Positions 18,547-28,285 of a DNA stretch of 64,000 nucleotides are shown piece after piece. The notes beneath the pieces are model-generated. The model had not been told where the DNA came from. It did no database searches and saw only the letters and a program-made list of their open reading frames with translations. Positions within the stretch are counted from its first letter, which is position 1. Each line of letters starts with the position of its first letter. The stretch is from Comamonas sp. KCTC 72670 (GTDB lineage Bacteria; Myxococcota; Myxococcia; Myxococcales; Myxococcaceae), in NCBI GenBank assembly GCA_014656495.1, contig BNCN01000007.1, forward strand, positions 186,001 to 250,000, in the 5' to 3' direction. The position numbers and the translations under genes were made by a program.

Positions 18547-19920
18547 ATGGCGCGAATCCTCCTCGTCGACGACGAAAAGATCGCCCGCACCCTGTACGGC
18601 GACTACCTCACCGCCGTGGGACACGCCGTCACGGCGGTGGGCACGCTGCAGGAAGCGAAGGAAGCACTCGCCGGCGATCGCTTCGACGCGGTGGTGACGG
18701 ACCTCATCCTTCCCGGTGGCGACGGCATGGAGGTCCTCCGGTACGTGCGGGAGCGGCACCCCGGCGTGGAGGTGGTGGTCATCACCGGGTTGGAAAAAGT
18801 CGACCCGGCGGTACGCGCCATCAAGAGCGGCGCGGCCGAGTACCTGGTCAAACCCGTGGCCCCCGAGGCCCTCCAGCACGCGGTGCGCCGGGCCCTCACC
18901 ACGCGCGACCTGATGCAGGAGAACGCCTCCCTGCGCCGGCACGTGGCCATGCTGGAGGCGGGGCAGCGCATCGCCACCACCCTGGACCGCGAGAAGCTGG
19001 CCGTGGCCACCGCCAGCGCGCTCCAGACGATGGCCTCCGCCAGCGCGGTGGTGCTGCTGGAGCGCGACTCCGCCTTCGCGCTGCGGCGCCACGGGACGAG
19101 CGGCCTGCCCTCCGCCCTGGAGGGGCCCCTCACCGCCGAGCTCATCGAGCGCCTCGCGGATGCCCGCGCCCCGCGCGAGCTGGACGGCCTGGAGGCGCCC
19201 TTCCCTCGCGCCGTGTCGTTCCCCGCCTTGGAGGGGGACTCGGTGCTGGGCCACGCGGTGCTCTTCTTCGGCGGGCCGGCGGCGGAGTGGACGGGCGAGA
19301 CGGCCAGCTTCCTGGTGCGCAACTGGGCGCTGGCCCTGCGCAACCTCGGGCGCTTCGCGGCGGTCGAGGACTTGGCCTACGTCGACGACCTCACCCGCCT
19401 GTTCAACACGCGCTACCTGCACCTGGTGGTGGACCGTGAGGTCCAGGACGCGCTCCAGTCGCAGCGCACCTTCAGCCTGCTCTTCCTGGACCTGGACCAC
19501 TTCAAGTCCATCAACGACACCCATGGCCACCTCGTGGGCTCCAAGGTGCTGGTGGAGGCGGCGCGGGTGGTGAAGGGCTGCGTGAGAGACCACGACGTCG
19601 TCGCGCGCTACGGCGGGGACGAGTACGTGGTGGTGCTGCGCAACACGGACTCGGGTGGCGCGCTCAAGGTGGCCGAGCGCATCCGGCGCACCATGGAGAC
19701 GCACAACTTCCTGGCGCGTGAGGGCCTGGCGCTCAAGCTGACCACGTGTATCGGCGTGGCCAGCTTCCCGGAACACGCTCAGGACAAGGCCACGCTGTTG
19801 GACCTGTCGGACCGGGCCATGTATCGCGGCAAGCGCGGGTCCAGGAACGTCGTCTACATGGCGGCGAACGACCTGGAGGCGTTACCGGCCGAGCGCCGGT
19901 TGGCCAACACCCCGTCGTAG
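18547..19920 (+). CDS. Receiver-GAF-GGDEF diguanylate cyclase
   Basis: A 457-aa response regulator that should make cyclic di-GMP. The ATG at 18547 gives MARILLVDDEKIARTLY, a standard receiver start; the frame begins 24 bases earlier without support. The phospho-acceptor is D52 in VVTDLILPGGDG. A helical stretch and GAF-like middle domain (about 135-285) follow. The GGDEF domain has the active-site loop GGDEY at 356-360, the inhibitory I-site RDHD at 347-350, and the substrate-binding FLDLDHFKSINDTHGH. Both sites look complete, so activity with product inhibition is expected. It is divergent from the double-CheW gene, with about 50 bases between starts. Confidence 0.9.
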   Translation: MARILLVDDEKIARTLYGDYLTAVGHAVTAVGTLQEAKEALAGDRFDAVVTDLILPGGDGMEVLRYVRERHPGVEVVVITGLEKVDPAVRAIKSGAAEYLVKPVAPEALQHAVRRALTTRDLMQENASLRRHVAMLEAGQRIATTLDREKLAVATASALQTMASASAVVLLERDSAFALRRHGTSGLPSALEGPLTAELIERLADARAPRELDGLEAPFPRAVSFPALEGDSVLGHAVLFFGGPAAEWTGETASFLVRNWALALRNLGRFAAVEDLAYVDDLTRLFNTRYLHLVVDREVQDALQSQRTFSLLFLDLDHFKSINDTHGHLVGSKVLVEAARVVKGCVRDHDVVARYGGDEYVVVLRNTDSGGALKVAERIRRTMETHNFLAREGLALKLTTCIGVASFPEHAQDKATLLDLSDRAMYRGKRGSRNVVYMAANDLEALPAERRLANTPS

Positions 19921-20013
19921 CCGTCCGAGTCCGTCAGCCGCCAGGGCGCCTCGCATCGGGGCGCCGCATCCCACGAGACCTGCGCCGTGTCGCCGGGGGC
20001 CCCACGCCCAGGT

Positions 20014-20037
20014 GGCGCGGAGCATCTCACCCGCGCC
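20014..20037. terminator. Hairpin between convergent GGDEF gene and encC
   Basis: GGCGCGG (20014-20020) pairs with CCGCGCC (20031-20037) around a 10-nt loop in the space between the two converging gene ends. There is no U-run; possible bidirectional terminator. Confidence 0.4.
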
Positions 20038-20050
20038 GGGACGGCCCCGC

Positions 20051-20443
20051 CTACCGCCGGAGGCTGCCCACCGTGAGGCGCTTCTGCGGGGTGACGTCGG
20101 CCGCTGCGGGCTCGGCGCCCTCCTTGCCCACGGCCTCGACGGCCTCGTGAGACGCGCCGGACGTAATCAGCCGGTACTTCTCCACCGCCTCCTTCGCGTG
20201 CGCGGCCTGCTCGGGGTCGAGCCGGGCGATGAGCTCCCAGAACAGCGCCGCGTGCTCGCGCTCCTCGTCCATGACGTGCTGGAGGATGGCCTTCGCGTCC
20301 TCGTTGTCCGTCGCGTCGATATGGGCGGCGTAGAGGTTGATGGCATCCAGCTCCGCCTCGATGTTGAGACGGATGGAGCGGGCCAGCTCGGAGTCCGTCA
20401 TCTTCCGGGGAACCAACGAGTGGAACGGGTTGGTCTGCGGCAT
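20051..20443 (-). CDS. encC: EncC, encapsulin cargo ferritin-like protein
   Basis: A 130-aa iron-handling cargo of the encapsulin nanocompartment. Start at 20443 (MPQTNPFHSLVPRKMTD) has GGGAGGG seven bases upstream; the longer frame to 20536 lacks this. Helices carry di-iron ligands: RLNIEAELDAINLYAAHID and MDEEREHAALFWELIARLD (E-x-x-H). The very C terminus is LTVGSLRR, the cargo-loading peptide known from M. xanthus EncB, EncC and EncD, joined by a flexible Ala/Pro/Glu linker. From memory, M. xanthus EncC also lies next to a receiver-GGDEF gene. The shell gene encA is not in this window, as expected for this distributed system. Confidence 0.93.
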   Translation of the reverse strand: MPQTNPFHSLVPRKMTDSELARSIRLNIEAELDAINLYAAHIDATDNEDAKAILQHVMDEEREHAALFWELIARLDPEQAAHAKEAVEKYRLITSGASHEAVEAVGKEGAEPAAADVTPQKRLTVGSLRR

Positions 20444-20470
20444 GGAGGCCCTCCCGAGGCCGGTGGCGGC

Positions 20471-20486
20471 GTCCGGTTTTCCGGAC
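20471..20486. promoter_or_regulatory. Palindrome in the divergent encC/kinase region
   Basis: GTCCGG-TTTT-CCGGAC is a perfect inverted repeat 28 bases upstream of encC and about 95 bases upstream of the kinase gene. It could be an operator or a small hairpin; nothing else supports it. Confidence 0.3.
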
Positions 20487-20580
20487 AGTTTGCAGAAGTC
20501 GTTGGCCAGCATCCGCGCCGGGACGGCCCCGGTCAACGGATTCCCTCCAGGTGCGTTGCGTACAAGCGGTTGCCTCCGTC

Positions 20581-22110
20581 ATGCTTCGTCACATGGAAAT
20601 ACCCGCGCCGCTCGCCCAACTGCTCCAGGCCGTGGAGGCAGGGGACCTGACGGCCGCGCGAACAGCGGCGGCGTCATTGCAACGTGCGGGTGCACAGTCC
20701 TCACAGCTGGCGGCGGAGGTGTTGCACGAGCTGCGACAGCCCCTGCTCGGCGTGAAGGCCTACGCCCAGCTCCTCGCCGAGGACGGCGCCAACCCCGGCC
20801 CCCTGCGCCTGCTGCTGGCGCAGGTGGAGCGGATGGAACAAATCGTCTCGGATTTCATCCGCCTGTCGAGCGAGCGACCGGCCTCCCAGCAACGCCTCTC
20901 CCTGGCGGCCCCCATCTGGGCGGCGGCGAAACATTTCAGTATCAACCCGGACTCGGCGCGCATCTCCCTGGAGGTCGACGCCCCGGATGACATCAGCATC
21001 CAGGGCAACGCGCGGCTGATTGAGCAGCTCACGCTGAACCTGCTCAACAACGCCCGGGACGCGATGTCGGGGCGAGGCCGGGTGAAGGTGGTGCTCACGA
21101 TGGAGGGCAACTCCCCTGCCCTCTACGTGGCGGACTGGGGCCCCGGCATCCCCGAGGAGCTGCGCGCCCGCATCTTCGAGCCGTACGTCACCGCCAACAA
21201 ACGCGGCACGGGCCTGGGCCTGTCGGTGTGCCAGCGCATCGCCCGGGAGCACCACGCGCACCTGGAGCTCGCGCCGCCCACGGCCCTGCGCGACGTGCCC
21301 CCTCCGGCCACGGTGTTCCGGGTGCTCTTCCCCGCCACGGACGTGCCGGCCACGCGGAAGCAGCGGCTGCTGGTGGTGGATGACGAAATCATCATCCGCA
21401 TGGTCTTCCGCGACCTGATGGGCAAGGAGTGCGAGGTCATCGAGGCGGCCACCGGCGAGGAGGCCCTGGACCTGCTGCACGAGGCCCCGGTGGACCTCAT
21501 CGTCACCGACAAGAACCTGCCCGGCATGTCCGGCCTGGAGCTGGCGCAGCAGGCGCGGCGGCTGCAGACGGACTCGCGCGTCATCCTGATGACGGGCTAC
21601 CCCTCGCTGGTGACGACGCAGCAGGCGCTGGAGCTGGGCGTGGTGGACTACCTGCTCAAGCCCTTCGATGACATCCGAGAGGTGCGCACGCTGCTGCGCC
21701 ACACGCTCGCCCACAAGCCGGTCCCTGCTGTTCCCAGCGCGAACCCCGCGATGCGGCGCGTGGACGTCCTGGAGGACAACCCGGCGACGGCGGCGCAGAT
21801 CACCCACGCCCTGGCCCTGGTGGGGCTGGAGGCGCGCGTGTTGAACTCCACCGAGCTGGCCGCGCTGGAGCCGCCCGCGGGCGTGGTGGTGAGCTGGGAC
21901 TTCGGGCCCGCCTACGGACGCAAGGCGCTGGAGCTGGGCAAGGCGCTGGCCCAGGGCGCGCCTTTCGTCGTGTTGGCCGAGCACCTGACCATGGAGACGG
22001 CGCTAGAGTCCCTGCGGGCAGGTGCCGCCGCGTGCCTGCCGAAGCTGATGTCCGATGCCTCGGCGCTCAGCCGGGAGCTGAACCGCGCCTTCAAACGAGA
22101 GAAAGCATGA
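20581..22110 (+). CDS. Hybrid histidine kinase with two receiver domains
   Basis: A 509-aa cytosolic sensor kinase without membrane segments. The H-box is EVLHELRQPLLGVKAYAQLL with H49. The ATPase domain has the N-box LIEQLTLNLLNNARDAM, G1 ADWGPGIPEEL, and G2 KRGTGLGLSV. The first receiver (about 260-380) has RLLVVDDE, phospho-acceptor D310 in VTDKNLPGMSG and LLKPFDD. The last 110 residues resemble a second, diverged receiver (DVLEDNPATAAQI, VVVSWDFG, CLPKLMS). No input domain is recognisable ahead of the H-box. ATG at 20593 is an alternative start. It overlaps the downstream lipoprotein gene by ATGA, implying translational coupling. Confidence 0.88.
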   Translation: MLRHMEIPAPLAQLLQAVEAGDLTAARTAAASLQRAGAQSSQLAAEVLHELRQPLLGVKAYAQLLAEDGANPGPLRLLLAQVERMEQIVSDFIRLSSERPASQQRLSLAAPIWAAAKHFSINPDSARISLEVDAPDDISIQGNARLIEQLTLNLLNNARDAMSGRGRVKVVLTMEGNSPALYVADWGPGIPEELRARIFEPYVTANKRGTGLGLSVCQRIAREHHAHLELAPPTALRDVPPPATVFRVLFPATDVPATRKQRLLVVDDEIIIRMVFRDLMGKECEVIEAATGEEALDLLHEAPVDLIVTDKNLPGMSGLELAQQARRLQTDSRVILMTGYPSLVTTQQALELGVVDYLLKPFDDIREVRTLLRHTLAHKPVPAVPSANPAMRRVDVLEDNPATAAQITHALALVGLEARVLNSTELAALEPPAGVVVSWDFGPAYGRKALELGKALAQGAPFVVLAEHLTMETALESLRAGAAACLPKLMSDASALSRELNRAFKREKA

Positions 22111-23192
22111 GACTCGCGCTCCTGTCCGTCCTGTTGCTCGGTGTGGCCTGCTCCTCGGACCAGCCCCCTGAGCCGGACGGACCGGACGCGGGCCACGGCG
22201 CCGACGCTGGCACCGGCGACGATGACGCGGGGAGTGGAGACGCGGGCTGCGCCCCCCTGGCGACAGGCCCCGGCACCCTGCTCGTCACGGGGCTGAACAC
22301 GCCGCGCCGCCTCGCCGTGGATGCGACGGACCTCTACATCTCCGAATCGCATTCCCTGAATCCCCAGCAGCCGCAGCCCGGTCCCGGGCGCGTGCTCCGG
22401 CTGCCCCGTGGCGGCGGTGAAGCGGTGCCCGTGGCCACGGGCTTCCGGGCACCCGACGCCATCGCGGTGACCTCGGACTCCCTCTACGTGCTCGACCTGG
22501 ACGGGCTGTGGCGGGTGGACAAGGCGACGGGTGCGCGGGACGCGCGGCCACTCGACGCCACGTTGAACAACGTCACCATCGGCGGCACGGAGGTGCTGCC
22601 CGCGAGCTTCGAAGGCCGGGACGTCCTGGTCATCGCGACGGCGCACCGCCGGCTGGTGCGCGTGGACGCGTCGGGCGGCAACCGCCGGGAGCTCTTCGCG
22701 GGGACGGGCTTCACCCAGGTGCGCGGCGCACGGGTGACGGGCGAACTCGTGTGGTTCCTCGTCGCCGCGGGAGAGAACCCCGGCCTCTACAGCGTGCCGC
22801 TGAGCGGCAGCGAACCGGCGAGGCTCCTGGATGGAAGCATCACCGCGGGCACCTCGTTGGAGCTCACCCCCACTCACGTCCTCATCACCGAGGGCGGCGG
22901 GGGCAACGGCCGCGTCGTGCGGATGCCGCGAGCCGGCGGTCCCGCGGAGCTGCTTGCCTCCGGCCTCCAGGGCCCCGCGTTCCCCGTAGAGCTGAACGGG
23001 ACGCTGTACTTCAAGGATGTCAGCACGGGCGGCACGGACTTCCTGCGCCGCGTGGACACCTGCACGGACGGCGCCGTCGAACCCGTGGGACCGGAAGGCG
23101 TGGGCCCCGGCGGCCTGCTCGTGGACGGCGACACCCTGCTCTACACCTCGCAGGAGAGCGGCACGGGGGGCGCCGTCGGCCGCGTCCCTTGA
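22107..23192 (+). CDS. Beta-propeller lipoprotein
   Basis: A 361-aa lipoprotein. The ATG overlaps the kinase stop (ATGA). MRLALLSVLLLGVACSS is the signal with lipobox GVAC. Next is an acidic Asp/Gly-rich linker (PDAGHGADAGTGDDDAG), typical of myxobacterial surface lipoproteins. The rest is repeated strand units of the kind found in SMP-30/NHL propellers: TPRRLAVDATDLYISES, GRVLRLPRGGG, PDAIAVTSDSLYVLDLDGL, YSVPLSGSEPARLLDG, GRVVRMPRAGGPAELLASG. Four cysteines are present in total. Ligand unknown. Coupling to the kinase suggests a common regulatory or sensing role. Confidence 0.75.
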   Translation: MRLALLSVLLLGVACSSDQPPEPDGPDAGHGADAGTGDDDAGSGDAGCAPLATGPGTLLVTGLNTPRRLAVDATDLYISESHSLNPQQPQPGPGRVLRLPRGGGEAVPVATGFRAPDAIAVTSDSLYVLDLDGLWRVDKATGARDARPLDATLNNVTIGGTEVLPASFEGRDVLVIATAHRRLVRVDASGGNRRELFAGTGFTQVRGARVTGELVWFLVAAGENPGLYSVPLSGSEPARLLDGSITAGTSLELTPTHVLITEGGGGNGRVVRMPRAGGPAELLASGLQGPAFPVELNGTLYFKDVSTGGTDFLRRVDTCTDGAVEPVGPEGVGPGGLLVDGDTLLYTSQESGTGGAVGRVP

Positions 23193-23332
23193 GCGTCCAT
23201 GCGCGGCGAGCGAGCCTGTCGCGCGAGCGGCCCCCCCCACTCGCGCACCGGTGAGCTGCGGCCCCACGAATGGAAGCGGCGACGCGTCGCCTGACTCGGG
23301 TCGCGTGCGAAGTCGGCCGATGCGGCCCCGCG

Positions 23333-23728
23333 TCAAGACTGCGGACGGGACTGCAACCACGCCATCATGCAGCGCTCCATCCCGTTCCGGTGCCGGTTCG
23401 AGCTGAGGTCCTCGTCAACGGGGCGGCCCTTGAAGCACGCGCGTGCGGCAGCCTCGCAGTCCGGGGCGGAGACCTCGTGATTGTGCGACCAGGTCCAGCA
23501 GAAACGGGTGGCGCCCTGCTCGACCTGAGAGGCGTAGGTGGTCCACGCGTACCCACCGAGCCCAAGCGCGGCGAGGGCGCCCAGTCCGACGAAAACGGGC
23601 ACGAGGCGCGTCACGCCCAACGGGAGGAAGCTCGGCGCTCCCCGCCTCACCCGTGCCCAGGCGCGCAAGGCCAGCATCACCACGGCGAGCGAGCCCACGA
23701 AGAAGGCAACCCCGCTCCAGAACTCCAT
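23333..23728 (-). CDS. Small membrane protein, 131 aa
   Basis: From the ATG at 23728 (MEFWSGVAFFVGSLAVVMLA) the protein has two transmembrane helices (about 5-22 and 42-62, VPVFVGLGALAALGLGGYAW) joined by a basic loop, then a region with four cysteines (RFCWTWSHN, PDCEAAARACFKG, MERCMMAW) that could form disulfides outside the cytoplasm. The much longer frame upstream is Arg/Cys-rich and runs through the groEL terminator, so I do not use it. No family recognised. Confidence 0.55.
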   Translation of the reverse strand: MEFWSGVAFFVGSLAVVMLALRAWARVRRGAPSFLPLGVTRLVPVFVGLGALAALGLGGYAWTTYASQVEQGATRFCWTWSHNHEVSAPDCEAAARACFKGRPVDEDLSSNRHRNGMERCMMAWLQSRPQS

Positions 23729-23822
23729 CCCGGCCAGATTGAAGGAGCCTCCCCCAGCCGACCGCGCCCCCACGCAGCCCCCAGGCGCGCCGCACGGGAG
23801 GCACCGACGCCTCAAACGACAA

Positions 23823-23858
23823 CGGCCCCGGCGCCTCGCGAAGAGGCAACCGGGGCCG
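23823..23858 (-). terminator. groEL intrinsic-type terminator
   Basis: CGGCCCCGG (23823-23831) pairs with CCGGGGCCG (23850-23858), and inside it GCCTC pairs with GAGGC. On the minus strand the hairpin is followed by TTGTCGTTT. It lies 60 bases beyond the groEL stop. Confidence 0.7.
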
Positions 23859-23918
23859 CGCACCACCGAGTCCCAGACGGCTCGGGCCCTCATCGGGTCC
23901 CGAGCCCTCCGAAGGAGC

Positions 23919-25562
<1,644 letters not shown>

Positions 25563-25611
25563 CGCAACCTCCTGAAATCATTGGGGGATTCTACTGGTAC
25601 GACGCTGGCCG

Positions 25612-25638
25612 TTAGCACTCGGCCATGGCGAGCGCCAA
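25612..25638 (-). promoter_or_regulatory. CIRCE operator (HrcA site) upstream of groEL
   Basis: TTAGCACTC (25612-25620), a 9-nt spacer, then GAGCGCCAA (25630-25638). The consensus is TTAGCACTC-N9-GAGTGCTAA, so one arm is perfect and the other has two changes. It overlaps the end of the -10 box and lies 50 bases from the start codon, as expected for repression by HrcA. Confidence 0.85.
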
Positions 25639-25664
25639 CATAAGGGCCGGGCAAACGATGTCAA
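25637..25664 (-). promoter_or_regulatory. Sigma-70 type groEL promoter
   Basis: On the minus strand, TTGACA (25664-25659), a 16-nt spacer, and TATGTT (25642-25637). The -10 runs directly into the CIRCE element. Confidence 0.75.
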
Positions 25665-25730
25665 CCAGGAAGGGTGGCCGTGTAGGCGAGCGGACGGCCC
25701 CGGGCGCCCTGGCGGGCCTACCGCAGTGGG

Positions 25731-26087
25731 CTATTGCGCGAAGCGGACCAGGGTGAGGAGCTGCCCCATGTCCAGGGGCTTGTGGAGCGTCAGGGCCACG
25801 CCCTTGCGCAGGCCCCGGTCCGTCACCGAGCCGTCCTCGCTGCCCGTCATCAGCAGCACCGGGACGCTCTGGAAGCGCGGGTCGGCCTTCAGCATCTCGG
25901 TGAACTGGATGCCGTCCATATGGGGCATCACGTAGTCGGTGATGACCATGCTGACCTGGTTGCGCTCCAGCACGTCGAGCGCCTGCAGCGCGTCGGACGC
26001 CGAGTAGACCGTGAACCCATGCATCTCCAAGAAGCGAGAGAGCATCGTGCAGAGTTCGAGATCGTCGTCGACGACAAGGATGTTCAC
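25731..26087 (-). CDS. Single-domain response regulator
   Basis: A receiver domain alone, 118 aa from GTG at 26087 (VNILVVDDDLELCTMLSRFL). It has the acidic pair, the phospho-acceptor Asp in MVITDYVMPHMDG, the conserved Thr in VLLMTGSED and the Lys in TLHKPLDMGQLL. The frame extends upstream to 26135, but those residues are unlike a receiver. No output domain follows, so it acts through another protein, as CheY or Spo0F do. It is the gene upstream of the groEL promoter only by position; no kinase is adjacent. Confidence 0.82.
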   Translation of the reverse strand: MNILVVDDDLELCTMLSRFLEMHGFTVYSASDALQALDVLERNQVSMVITDYVMPHMDGIQFTEMLKADPRFQSVPVLLMTGSEDGSVTDRGLRKGVALTLHKPLDMGQLLTLVRFAQ

Positions 26088-26218
26088 GGGACCGAGCGCC
26101 GTACCTGGACGGGCGACGGAACGTAACAGCCGCACGCGGCGTTGACAACGAAGTGCACGGCTTCATATGTCGCGGCCCCATGGGGACGCGGACGTCGAAG
26201 CGAACGGGGGTGGGCGGG

Positions 26219-27250
26219 ATGGAGGCGCTGGACGCCGCGGCACAGGCCTTCGAGGCGGGGGATTTCGACGCGGCCCTGGCCGCCGCCGACCGCGTCCTGG
26301 CCCAGTCCCGCGACAACCTGGACGCGCTGCACCTGCGCGCCACCGCCCTGATGGAGCTGGGCCGGCTGGAGGAGGCGGGCCGGGCCTTTGGCGCCGCGCT
26401 GAGGGTGGCCCCGGAGGACCTGGAGGTGCTCCTGGACACGGCGGACTGCCTCATCTGCCGCGCGGGCGAGGACCGGGAGGCCGTGGAGGAAGGCCTGGGC
26501 TTCTGCGCGAAGGGCAAGCGCCTGGCCCAGAAGGCCGGCGACGTGGAGGTCCTCTATGAGTTCCTCGTGCTGGAGGGCATGGGCCTGAACCAGGTGGGCG
26601 AGTGCCGCGCGGCGCTGGTGAGCCTGGACGCGGCCCTGGGGCACCTGCCGAGCTCCCCGGACGCGCAGGTGGAGCGGGGCTTCGCCCTCTTCGAGCTGTG
26701 CCGCTTCGACGAGGCGAAGGCCGCCTTCGACAAGGTCCTGACGGAGGCGCCCGACGAGGCCTGGGCGCACCAGTACCTGGGGCTGATGGCGGAGCGGCGC
26801 GGGGACGCGAAGGAGGCGCAGCGGCGGTTCGCCAAGGCGCAGGCCCTGGCGCCGAACGAGTTCTTCCCGCCGGTGGAGCTGGGCGAGGCGGAGTTCGACC
26901 GGGCGGTGGAGGACGCGGTGAAGGCCCTGCCCCGCCACGCGAAGCAGTACCTGGACAACGTCACCATCGCGGTGGAGGACCTGCCGGCGGACGAGGACCT
27001 GCTGGCGGAGGACCCTCCCCTGTCACCGAGCATCCTCGGGGTGTTCCGCGGCCTGGCGGTGGGCGAGCGCAGCGTGACGAACGCGTTCGACCACGTCCCG
27101 GCGTCCATCGTGCTCTACCAGAAGAACCTGGAGCGCTTCGCCCGCAGCCGCGAGGAGCTCATCGAGCAGATTGGCATCACCGTGATGCACGAGGTCGGTC
27201 ACCTCATGGGACTGGATGAGGATGACCTGTGGCAACGGGGGCTGGACTGA
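26219..27250 (+). CDS. TPR protein with C-terminal minimal zincin protease domain
   Basis: A 343-aa protein. ATG at 26219 follows GGGGGTGGGCGGG; two earlier in-frame starts (26153 GTG, 26180 ATG) lack one. Residues about 1-210 are TPR units (AAQAFEAGDFDAALAAADRV, NLDALHLRATALMELGRLEE, AWAHQYLGLMAERRGDAKEA). The end is a short metallopeptidase domain of the DUF1025/zincin type: FDHVPASIVLYQKNLERFAR, then VMHEVGHLMGLDEDDL, i.e. H-E-x-G-H-x-x-G-x-x-x-x-D-L. Substrate unknown. Its last 47 bases overlap the convergent epimerase gene. Confidence 0.8.
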   Translation: MEALDAAAQAFEAGDFDAALAAADRVLAQSRDNLDALHLRATALMELGRLEEAGRAFGAALRVAPEDLEVLLDTADCLICRAGEDREAVEEGLGFCAKGKRLAQKAGDVEVLYEFLVLEGMGLNQVGECRAALVSLDAALGHLPSSPDAQVERGFALFELCRFDEAKAAFDKVLTEAPDEAWAHQYLGLMAERRGDAKEAQRRFAKAQALAPNEFFPPVELGEAEFDRAVEDAVKALPRHAKQYLDNVTIAVEDLPADEDLLAEDPPLSPSILGVFRGLAVGERSVTNAFDHVPASIVLYQKNLERFARSREELIEQIGITVMHEVGHLMGLDEDDLWQRGLD

Positions 27251-28181
27251 GCGCGGCCAGCGTCTGGCGGATGCCCTCGCGGTAGGGCGTCTTGCGGAGG
27301 TTCCCGAGCAGCGAGCGCAGCGCCGAGTCGTCCATGATGACGGGCGTGGTGTGCAGGTAGTGCATCTCCGGCAGCTCCCGCATGAACGGGTTGAAGAGGC
27401 CGATGAGGCGCACCATCCCCGGCCCCAGCACCGTGTACTTAGCGGGGTGGCCGGCCTGGGCGTAGATGTCCTCCACCAGGGCCTTCTGGGTGGTGACGCC
27501 CGCGCCGCCGAGGTTCCAGAAGCGGCCGTAGGCCTCCGGCGCGTCCATGAGCGCCGTCACGGTGGGGCCCACGTCGGGCACGTAGACGAACTCGTGGGGC
27601 GTATCGATGGGGCCAATGAGCTGGGCGCGCTTGCCCTGTGACGCGGCGACGAAGGCGCGGTGGAGGAAGCTGCTCTCCACGCCGGGGCCGTAGAAGTCCG
27701 GCAGGCGGAGGATGGTGACCTGGATGGAGCCCGCCTTGTCCGCCGCGAGCAGCAGCTCCTCCTGCTCCTTGCGCATGCGGCCCTTGAAGGTGTGCGGCAC
27801 GCGCGGGTGGGACTCGTTGACGATGTCCGTGCGCGGCCGGCCGTAGGGGTACACGCTGGCGATGAAGACGATGCGCTCCACGCCCTCGGCGATGGCGGCG
27901 TCGAGCGTGCGCTTCATCAACTGGGGATGGAGGCGGAACTGCCAGTACGGCACGCCGACCAGGTAGACGAGCGTCTGGACGCCCCGGGCCGCAGCGCGGA
28001 TGGAGTCCGGGTCCTCGGGGTTCCAGGTGGCGATTTCGGCCTGGGGGTCCGCGCCGAACTCCCGCTGGAGCGCCCCCTGGGAACGCCCCACCACCCGGTA
28101 CGCCCTCCCCTGCCCCCGCAGCGCCTGCGCGACGCTGCGCCCAATGGCGCCCGAGGCACCGAACAACGCGACCGTGCCCAT
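27204..28181 (-). CDS. NAD(P)-dependent epimerase/dehydratase (extended SDR)
   Basis: A 325-aa Rossmann protein. The nucleotide motif is VALFGASGAIGRSVAQAL (G-x-S-G-x-I-G), followed by a basic residue region VVGRSQG that suggests NADP. FIASVYPYGRP holds a Y in the usual Y-x-x-x-K place but without the lysine four residues on, so catalysis may differ (NmrA/atypical SDR type). ILRLPDFYGPGVES and HEFVYVPDVGPTVTALM are SDR epimerase-like. It is divergent from a TetR gene with an operator-like array between them, so it is probably the regulated target. Confidence 0.75.
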   Translation of the reverse strand: MGTVALFGASGAIGRSVAQALRGQGRAYRVVGRSQGALQREFGADPQAEIATWNPEDPDSIRAAARGVQTLVYLVGVPYWQFRLHPQLMKRTLDAAIAEGVERIVFIASVYPYGRPRTDIVNESHPRVPHTFKGRMRKEQEELLLAADKAGSIQVTILRLPDFYGPGVESSFLHRAFVAASQGKRAQLIGPIDTPHEFVYVPDVGPTVTALMDAPEAYGRFWNLGGAGVTTQKALVEDIYAQAGHPAKYTVLGPGMVRLIGLFNPFMRELPEMHYLHTTPVIMDDSALRSLLGNLRKTPYREGIRQTLAALSPAPVATGHPHPVP

Positions 28182-28214
28182 CTCCGGCTCCCTTCTCCAA
28201 ACAGCGACTGGTTT

Positions 28215-28243
28215 ATGAACACCGTTCGGTGAACACCGTTCAT
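28215..28243. promoter_or_regulatory. TetR operator-like array
   Basis: A 29-bp element of alternating half-sites: ATGAAC, acc, GTTC, ggt, GAAC, acc, GTTCAT. It is symmetric in every GAAC/GTTC block, and also a direct repeat of TGAACACCGTTC with a 14-bp period. It lies 34 bases before the epimerase start and 43 before the TetR start. Confidence 0.75.
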
Positions 28244-28285
28244 CTACTGGTGGCCGTTCTCTCCGTCAAGGCCTACAGTGTGAAC

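Noticed and set aside
23278-23291. 14-bp palindrome GGCGACGCGTCGCC
   Set aside because: GC-rich perfect palindromes of this length can arise by chance here, and nothing around it indicates an operator.
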